Origin: Odobenus rosmarus divergens
Lineage: Eukaryota; Chordata; Mammalia; Carnivora; Odobenidae
DNA: 64,000 nt
Reading direction: 5' to 3'
Assembly (NCBI RefSeq): GCF_000321225.1
Contig: NW_004450324.1
Span: 1,386,805-1,450,804, forward strand
Positions 57,049 through 64,000 of this stretch are shown piece after piece. The notes beneath the pieces were generated by a model that saw only the letters and a program-made list of their open reading frames with translations, was not told the origin of the DNA and did not search any database. Made by a program: the position numbers and the translations under genes. How positions within the stretch are numbered: position 1 is the first letter of the stretch; every line of letters begins with the position of its first letter.

Positions 57049-57056
57049 AAAAGTTT

Positions 57057-57091
<35 letters not shown>

Positions 57092-57249
57092 TAGCATGAA
57101 CAAGGAGAAGGGCAGAGGGAGAGGGAGAGAATATCAAGTAGGCTCCACGCTGAGTGCAGGATGCAGGGCTCCATCTCACAACCCTGAGATCATGACCTGA
57201 GTGGAAAACAAGAGTCAAACACTTAACCAACTGAGCCACCCGGTTGCCC
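57049..57249 (-). mobile_element. Can-SINE B of a nested pair (antisense)
   Basis: Begins with a (TTTA)n tract, then the GA-rich section and the head complement ending ACTGAGCCACCCGGTTGCCCC. The outer duplication AGTAACAGTC (56599-56608, 57250-57259) belongs to this element. Confidence 0.93.
57055..57092 (+). repeat. (TTTA)n microsatellite
   Basis: About nine TTTA units at the tail of the antisense SINE. Confidence 0.93.
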
Positions 57250-57271
57250 CAGTAACAGTCGTATTTTTTAT

Positions 57272-57477
57272 TGGGTTTTTTTAAGATTTTACTTCCTTAT
57301 TTGACAGAGAGAGAGAGAGAACAAATGCATGCACAAGCGGAGGGTGGGGTAGAGGAAGAAGGGGGAAGCAGGCTCCCCACTGAGCAGGGAGCCCGATGTG
57401 GGGCTCCATCCCAGGACCCTGGGATCATGACCTGAATCGAAGGCAGACCCTTAACCGACAGAGCTACCTAGGCGCCC
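57272..57477 (-). mobile_element. Can-SINE (antisense)
   Basis: Tail AAGATTTTACTTCCTTATTT; GA repeat; head complement ends ACAGAGCTACCTAGGCGCCC. It lies only about 20 bp from the preceding SINE. Confidence 0.95.
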
Positions 57478-58129
57478 CTTGTGTTTGCAGTGAACTAAAA
57501 TTCCTAGGATTTTAAATTTCTTTAAAATTTAATAACAGGTACCTTTCCTGAAGATGTTTTCATATGACAGGGTGACAAGAAGAGTAAGACACAGGGAGAA
57601 AGGGAGCAGAGACAAAGATAAGAGTGGTTGGGGACATTAGTAATGTCTTTTATTTATTTCCCAAGCTTGTGTGACAAGAAGCCATTGTGGTCACAGCCAG
57701 GAATTCCGCTGGGTCTTAAAAACATTTTGATGCTTTTTATTTCTTATATTTCTTGAAGGTAACAGTAGTACTGAATTTCTGAAAGCCAACAGTCAGCTCT
57801 CATTGAAATCACCTTTGTTTTTTGAAAGGAGCAATGGTTCTGCAACAGCCTTTACCTTTGGGAAGCCTGCCCCCTGCTGGATTAGAGAAATATTACATGC
57901 TATGTTTTCAAAGCTCTCCAAAATTGGATCTAATTTGTGAAGCTTCCTAAACTGCTGTTCAGAGTTTTTTTGGGAAAAAATAAACACAGCTTTTTGAGAT
58001 GATTTCCAGAGGTTCCTGTATTATTTGTATAAATTTTGGGGTGGAGTTTATGGATTTAAATATATATCTATATCTATATATATCTCAAAATAAATGGTTT
58101 AAGAACCCAAAGAGATAATAACGACAATA
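57478..58129. other. Anonymous non-coding sequence
   Basis: Contains a short ATATCTAT-type repeat at 58057-58085. A 64-codon minus frame at 57793-57987 is anonymous. Confidence 0.45.
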
Positions 58130-58285
58130 ATGGTTAATATTATATTCAGTGCTTTCTCTATGCCAGAAATGTGCAAGGTACTCTATGAACATTGCCTCTT
58201 GCAACACTCACCAACACTCTAAGAGACAGGTTCTATTCATTATCACCCACATTCCCAATCTTCAGAAAGGCTCAGGGAAGTCGAG
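58130..58285 (-). mobile_element. MIR SINE (antisense)
   Basis: CAGTGCTTTCTCTATGCCAG, AGGTACTCTATGAACATTGC, ACAGGTTCTATTCATTATCA. Confidence 0.7.
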
Positions 58286-58993
58286 AGCTCCTCCACCCTC
58301 ACACTTACCTGCCCAGCCACAGGTTGGGAGCCTCTGGAGCTCTTCTTGAACTGTTTTACCCCGTCATTTGGCCACAGTTGATTAGACTAGAAATAGTCAA
58401 CCAGGCTTGATTACCCAGGCTACTTCTCCTGGGAATTTGGAATTGGACTTCAAAGAGAGCTGTCAGTGGAGGCTGGTCAGTTGAGTGGAGGTCATACAAA
58501 CTCAGGAACCCCCTGTGAAAAAGGATCTCCCACCACATGCATGGAGAAACAGAAGATGATCAGAAAAAAAGGGGGAAAGAATAAAGGGGTTGCAGAGAGA
58601 GAAACAGAGGACAACATTCTATTCTTGGTCCCCGTCCCGCATGAGGCCCCCTGCTGGTTTCATTGATTTGGCTTGTTGGTATGATATGCCTTATTCTTTA
58701 TTTTAAAAATGTGTATATAACCAAACCATGTGAGCAGTAATATGTAAAAGTGAACCAAATCTAATGTTGTAATGAAATAAAGTCTGAAGTTAATATGGCA
58801 CATTGAATGATGTGCATAATTTTTATTGTACTTCATGGCAATTAGGCTCAAATAGGGAGCAATTAATGAAAATGACTGTAATTATTGTCATGTTAACAAA
58901 GCCAAACCAAGCAATTCCAGAGTCAGCTGTAGGGAAGAAAATTTAGAGACAGCAGGAAGTTGTTCTGTAGCTCCTCTCAAGGACCCTGGATTT
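58286..58993. other. Non-repetitive sequence; candidate conserved patch
   Basis: No gene seen. 58830-58930 is repeat-free and AT-rich with several ATTA/TAAT cores (GCAATTAATGAAAATGACTG, GTAATTATTGTCATG), a composition often seen in conserved non-coding elements. Conservation cannot be judged from one sequence. Confidence 0.35.
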
Positions 58994-59009
58994 AAAAACC
59001 AGGAGGTCA

Positions 59010-59210
59010 GGGATGCCTGGGTGGCTCAGTTGGTTAAGCGTGTGACTTCGGTTGAGGTCATGAACTCAGGGTCCTGGGATCGAGCCCTGCATCTGGCTCC
59101 CTGTTCCCCGCTCAGTGGGGAGTCTGCTTGTCCCTCTGCCCCTCCCTCTGCTCATGCTCTGTCTCTGTCTCTTTCAAATAAATGAATTAATAAAATAAAT
59201 AAAATAAAAT
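59010..59210 (+). mobile_element. Can-SINE (young)
   Basis: Full-length, with a small duplication in the mid-segment (CTCCCTGTTCCCCGCTCAGT). Perfect 16-bp target duplication AAAAACCAGGAGGTCA at 58994-59009 and 59211-59226, the best exact match with 62.5 kb. Confidence 0.98.
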
Positions 59211-59226
59211 AAAAACCAGGAGGTCA

Positions 59227-59837
59227 AATCTTAGGAAGAAGCTGTCAGCCCACTGTCCAAAGGTCTGCATCTACCATGGGCACAGAGCATCATCAATGCA
59301 GTCCTGTCTAGCTCACCTGGGTTCTGTATTGGGGATGGGGTTAAAATCCTCATGGCAGTGAAAAGTGTGAAACTGTCTGACTTTGCTCTCTGTGCAGATA
59401 GATAGCTTCCTCACGTACCTGGGGTGGGCAATATGACACATGATTGAGGTAAGATTGGATTTTGGTTGTTGAGATTGCTGGGTCCCAACCAAATACCATC
59501 CCCTTAGTCTCTTTTCTGCAGAGGTAAGATTAACAAGGAACACTCGAAACAGTTACCAAAAGTCAGAATCCTAGAGTCCTGGGACTGGTTTGGCTTAAAG
59601 TAACCAGTACTTACAGGAAGAAAAATGCAATGACTTGGAAATATTTCATTTTCCTCCTTCCACACATGGCTAAACCCCAGTCTGAACTTGGACCAATTAG
59701 GGGCACATTTGTATTAATAAGCAAATATGTCTCAGATATTTTAGATGTATTACTTTCTTGAAAATGTTTTTTGTCATAATTAGCTATGGTCCTGGCATAG
59801 GAGCAATAGGAATATTATGGAAAGGACCAAGAAGGGT
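59227..59837. other. Anonymous non-coding sequence
   Basis: No gene or named repeat. A 76-codon minus frame at 59313-59543 is anonymous. Confidence 0.4.
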
Positions 59838-59960
59838 TTTTCTGAGAGTCATTCAGTATATATTATTGAATAACTGTCATGTGTCAGGCATGGTATAGGC
59901 ACTAGAGAAAAAGTTGCCAAGTCCAGTCTGTACTCCAGAAGCTTCATGGGTCAAGCAGTC
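59838..59960 (-). mobile_element. L2 3' end (antisense)
   Basis: ATTATTGAATAACTGTCATG, TGTCAGGCATGGTATAGGCA, CTCCAGAAGCTTCATGGG. Confidence 0.6.
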
Positions 59961-62093
59961 ACCATTGACTAATGGGATGACATAAGGGAGCATGAAAAGG
60001 GGGCCATTCCATCTTGGAACGTTTTGGTAACATCTGTACATTTTATACAGATAAAGTTGGGTTAAGATAAATGCAAGGAGGAGTCTAGGAGAGAATGGAT
60101 GGCGGGGGGAGTGGGAAGAAAATTGCAGGAAAGGGGAACGTTATTATCTGGGAGCTGATGACGGCGTACATATGCATCTGAGGGCTGTTTTTAAACACTG
60201 TCTGAATCATCCCTCCACCCCCCACCCCCCACTTTCCACCCCCTAACTTACCCCCTTTCCCGAGTCGCCCAGATTGCCATTTCTCACTTGGAAAGGAGCA
60301 AAGGGGAAAGGAAGCAATTTGAAGAGAAGCCCTGCGAGCTGCTGGGGTATACGGGGGCCTTTCATCCGCTCACACTGCTGGTCAATGGGTGCAAGTGCCG
60401 TGTAAAGATTGGCAAAGTGAGATGCAAAGAGGTGGCCTGACTTCTCTGTATTACACCGTTTGTAAGAGACAATGCCAGAATGCAAACTCGCATTTAAAAA
60501 TTATAACTAAGACCTATATGTTGCCTTTTGAAAGTGTGAAATGTAAAAAAGAGAAGTCTTGCCTTCTCTACATCCCAAATTGTTTGAGGTATGTTCCATA
60601 GACTTTTTGTCTTAAATGCACGAAGGTGTCTCTACACACATGACCTCTAACTGTATGTGTGAACATGTATAATTTTTATATAAAGGGGCATCTTATCTCT
60701 GTTGTTCTATGACTCACCTCGGTTACCTAACACCTTGGATCATGGATACCCCTCCTTGTCAGAATCTACACATTTACTTCATCTTTACCTCAAAGATGGA
60801 TATTCGAGTTAAGGATTATATCTCATTTAAGCATTTCCTTAGTGATAAGGGTGCCTCTGTTTTATTTTGAAATTCATAATTAGCGTTTTCTCATCCAAGT
60901 ATTATCTGCATGTGAGTTTTCAAACTTAGGCCGTGCAGAGGAATTCTGCAATAGAAAGACTCTTTTTTCCCTCAGCCTGCATCCCCATCCCCATCCCTGG
61001 GCCCCAGAGTTCGTTGCTACTCTGCTTTTGTGTTTGTTTTTCTGGTATTTAACGTTATAACTCAATCACATACAGATCCTTAGCGTCCTTGATTTTTCTG
61101 TTTGAGAACATGTTGTTGTCTGGCCTCAGTGATATTTTTGCTCTCTCTGCCTCCCTCTTTAAATTGTTAGCTATATGCTATTTTTAAGCTATTCAGTTTA
61201 ATTACCTTTATATATTTTTTTCAAAGTATGTCTTTGGTGCTTTATTAGAGATTTTAAAAACCATAAAGCCCATCTCAATAAAAACATAAAGCAAAAAAAA
61301 AAAAAAAACCAAAAACGTAAAGCATTCTGATTATGTAAATGTTATATATTGTAGTGCCAAGAGGTAAGTAAGATAGGGTCCACAGAGAAGGAGGTATTGT
61401 CGTCTGAGACTTAAGCATGCTGGCAGCTCAGAGGATGGGGTTATCTTTGTATTTCTTTTCAGTTTCCTTCTAGTCCACACTGGGCTCCCTCAGTTCTTTG
61501 TAGGTTATGTCCAAACAAATGGATCTAAGCCAAAGGGCTCCCCAGTTCTCCTAATCCTATAAGAAGCGTGAAGGGCCGGGGGGTCTGGGGAAGGCAGAAG
61601 TTCCATTGTGTCCCTACTGAGGGGACATGGAAATTCTAAGAGAGTCCCTAAACTGCAGGCAATCATGGGTTTCATCCAAGAAGTTGCCAAAGGCAGAGAT
61701 GGGCTAAATCATTAACTTCAGCTCTGAAGTTAAGAGCATAACATCCATAAATGCCAAACAGGACCAGACTCTGTGCGGGGTCGGGGGGGGGAGGCTTAGG
61801 TTCTAGATGCAAAACAAGAATTCCCTCTAGAAGCCACCTGTGCTGATCTGAGGCTTCCTTGTTCCCAAGTCACAAGCTTATATAAGTTGCCCATTTCCCA
61901 GCCCCAAACACCCAGATACTATTTTGGTGAGGATCAGGGGAAGGGAGAATAAATACAATGTAATAGGACTGTTTGAACCAGAAGACACTAATATATTGAA
62001 TATTTGTCTACTTTAGTAATTTCTACCCCCACACCCAATGAGAAAGAGATTCACAAGGAACAGTTCATGAGAGAGAGACTGACTAGCTGTTCA
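59961..62093. other. Mostly single-copy non-coding sequence
   Basis: About 2.1 kb without interspersed repeats that I can name, the longest such stretch near the right end. Contains a C-rich tract (60211-60255), a CpG-containing block (60256-60480), A-runs (61288-61305) and a G-run (about 61782-61791). Frames are at most 80 codons and carry no domain. Confidence 0.45.
60211..60255 (-). repeat. C-rich tract; possible G-quadruplex on the minus strand
   Basis: C runs of 3, 6, 6, 5 and 5 at 60211, 60218, 60225, 60239 and 60251, separated by 4, 1, 8 and 7 bases. The complementary G-runs could fold as a quadruplex under a relaxed loop rule. Confidence 0.6.
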
Positions 62094-62502
62094 TTAAACC
62101 CATTTCCTTTCTTCAGGGACTATCTTTCCCAAATTCCTTGCAGTTGGGTGTAACCCCATGTAAGTGAATTCTGGCCCAAAAAATGTGGGTGGAAGCAATA
62201 CACCCCATCTCCAGGACTGGTCCATAAAGATCTCTCCTGACTTATTCTCTATGCTGTTTTCTTCTCCACAGTGATCCTGGAAACAGTGTAATGAAAATGA
62301 TAGAGCCACACACGGAAGGCATCTGAGTCCTTGGAGATTTAAGAGACTGCCTGCCAATTGGAAACTGAGGTTGTGTTTCTATGTTATCTATGGCTACATA
62401 GAAAACCACTCCCAAATTTAGTGGATTAAAACAACATTTTGTTACAATGTATCAGTTTTATGGATTGACTGAGCTCATTGGGGTATCTCATATGGTTGAC
62501 AT
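62094..62502 (+). mobile_element. Probable old LTR/MER-like repeat(s)
   Basis: CAAATTCCTTGCAGTTGGGT, AGTGAATTCTGGCCCAAAAA and ATGGCTACATAGAAAACCAC-type text resembles old mammalian LTR or MER repeats with phrases such as 'TCTGGCCAATG'. Two different elements may meet near 62360. Family not assigned. Confidence 0.4.
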
Positions 62503-62519
62503 CAGATGGGGGCATCTTT

Positions 62520-63485
62520 TTTTTTTTATATTGCCTTCTTTTTTTTTTTCTCTTTAAATTTTTTATTGTTATGTCAATCACCATACATTACATCATTAGT
62601 TTTTGATGTAGTGTTCCATGATTCATTGTGCATAATACCCAGTGCTCCACGCAGAACATGCCCTCCCTAATACCCGTCACCAGGCTAACCCATCCCCCCA
62701 CCCCCTCCTCTCTAGAACCCTCAGTTTGTTTTTCAGAGTCCATCATCTCTCATGGTTCGTCTCCCCCTCCGATTTCCCCCCCTTCATTCTTCCCCTCCTG
62801 CTATCTTCTTCTTTTTTTTTCTTAACATATATTGCATTATTTGTTTCAGAGGTACAGATCTGTGATTCAACAGTCTTGCACAATTCACAGTGCTCACCAT
62901 AGCACATACCCTCCCCAATGTCTATCACCCAGCCACCCCATCCCTCCCACCCTCTACCACTCCAGCAACCCTCAGTTTGTTTCCTGAGATTAAGAATTCC
63001 TCATATCAGTGAGGTCATATGATACATGTCTTTCTCTGATTGACTTATTTCACTCAGCATAACACCCTCCAGTTCCATCCACGTTGTTGCAAACGGCAAG
63101 ATCTCATTCCTTTTGATGGCTGCATAATATTCCATTGTGTATATATACCACTTCTTCTTTATCCATTCATCTGTCGATGGACATCTTGGCTCTTTCCACA
63201 GTTTGGCTATTGTGGACATTGCTGCTATAAACATTGGGGTGCACGTACCCCTTCGGATCCCTACATTTGTATCTTTGTGGTAAATACCCAGTAGTGCAAT
63301 TGCTGGATCCTATGGTAGCTCTATTTTCAACTGTTTGAGGAACCTCCATACTGTTTTCCAGAGTGGCTGCACCAGCTTGCATTCCCACCAACAGTGTAGG
63401 AGGGTTCCCCTTTCTCCGCATCCCTGCCAACATTGGTCGTTTCCTGACTTGTTAATTTTAGCCATTCTGACTGGTGTGAGGTGGT
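62520..63485 (-). mobile_element. Young L1, 5'-truncated, antisense, with perfect target-site duplication
   Basis: About 0.97 kb of L1 3' end on the minus strand. The ORF2 C-terminus is readable as IYTMEYYAAIKRNEI (near 63140-63110) and, upstream in another frame, as the Cys-rich [19 protein letters not shown] (near 63450-63390); the frame change shows it is dead. The 3' UTR follows, then two A-runs (as T-runs 62536-62551 and 62517-62528) separated by GAAGGCAATAT. Flanked by a perfect 17-bp duplication CAGATGGGGGCATCTTT (62503-62519, 63486-63502). One of the youngest insertions here by flank identity. Confidence 0.98.
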
Positions 63486-63579
63486 CAGATGGGGGCATCT
63501 TTCTTTTAATTCGAACTCATTCACTGTTATAGATCCTTTACTAGTCTCTAGGAAGTATGTTAAGAATTCGATTTCCCAG

Positions 63580-63655
63580 ACGCTGTTTCCAGGGACTCTG
63601 ATTCAGTAGGATTGGAATAGAGCTTGGAGATTTGCACTTTAACCGTCACTGTTTA
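63580..63655 (+). mobile_element. MER5-like DNA transposon fragment
   Basis: TCCAGGGACTCTGATTCAGT, GGATTGGAATAGAGCTTGGA and GATTTGCACTTTAACCG match the middle of the MER5A/B hAT-Charlie element. Confidence 0.65.
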
Positions 63656-63837
63656 AGGAGCTCTATTCCCCCTTGTTAGGTCTTCCCATTTCCCAAGTCC
63701 CTAATTGATTAGAGAATAGAGGTCAGTCTCTCTGTGGACCTGATGGGCTTTGCTTTACCCAACTCTGGATTTCACCACACACTTGGAAGACCTGCCATTT
63801 TATGAATCACTAGGAACTAGAGGCATCACTGAGTTCT

Positions 63838-64000
63838 TTTTATTTATTTATTTATTTATTTATTTGAGAGAGCATGAGAGAGAGAGAGAGCACGAGAGGG
63901 AGGAAGGTCAGAGGGAGAAGCAGACTCCCCGCTGAGCAGGGAGCCCGATGTGGGACTTGATCCCGGGACTCCAGGATCATGACCTGAGCCGAAGGCAGTC
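63838..64000 (-). mobile_element. Can-SINE (antisense), cut by the window end
   Basis: (TTTA)n tail, GA-rich section, then CCCGATGTGGGACTTGATCC and GATCATGACCTGAGCCGAAG. The tRNA-like head lies beyond 64000. Confidence 0.96.

Overview
The window is mammalian nuclear DNA, almost certainly from an arctoid carnivore (bear/panda, seal or mustelid type). The main evidence is about 34 copies of the tRNA-Lys-derived Can-SINE in its arctoid form: a head like GGGGCGCCTGGGTGGCTCAG, a CT-rich section and an AAATAAATAAAATCTTT tail. No copies of the dog-type (SINEC_Cf) or cat-type head were seen. Several young L1 3' ends with the carnivore 3' UTR support the same placement. The DNA is AT-rich and looks intergenic or deep intronic.

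I see no intact protein-coding gene, no convincing exon, no tRNA/rRNA/snRNA gene and no CRISPR or other prokaryote-type system. The longest open frames (up to about 160 codons) lie in SINEs, L1 remnants or anonymous sequence and carry no recognisable non-transposon domain. The only gene-derived sequence is a broken processed copy of the ribosomal protein gene RPL23A at 6354-6883, which landed inside an older MIR.

Layout: 1-6 kb is mostly anonymous sequence with two Can-SINEs and a MIR. 6.2-7.2 kb is the MIR / RPL23A retrocopy / L1 stack. 7-15 kb has sparse SINEs, MIRs and a target-site-flanked L1 tail (11.29-11.87 kb). 15-17 kb is ancient antisense L1 with two younger SINEs. 17-31 kb has an L2, a MaLR-type solo LTR (19.2 kb), L2/CR1-like antisense pieces, a hAT-like transposon (23.9 kb), MIRs, SINEs and a second MaLR LTR (29.7 kb). 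31-39 kb has a 77-bp tandem duplication, an antisense L1 tail (34.25-34.83 kb) and a purine tract. 39-49 kb has two inverted copies of an unnamed repeat, a second copy of the 23.9-kb transposon split by a SINE, two abutting MaLR LTRs, a four-SINE cluster (42.9-44.1 kb) and L1 pieces. 52.5-57.5 kb is a nested pile: a 5'-truncated L1 with wrecked ORF2, hit by at least three SINEs and followed by more SINEs and a young L1 tail. 57.5-64 kb is mostly single-copy, with a C-rich, CpG-containing candidate element (60.2-60.56 kb), a young L1 with a perfect 17-bp target-site duplication (62.52-63.49 kb), and a SINE cut by the window end.

The history can be read from insertion order: MIR, L2 and MaLR first, then old L1s, then old-form SINEs, then arctoid SINEs and young L1s with near-perfect target duplications. 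I found no exciting undescribed system. The most useful leads are the nested-insertion chronologies, the two-tract L1 tail at 62.5 kb, the unnamed repeat pair, and possible conserved non-coding stretches near 58.8 and 60.3 kb. Family names were assigned by eye, so subfamily calls are approximate.
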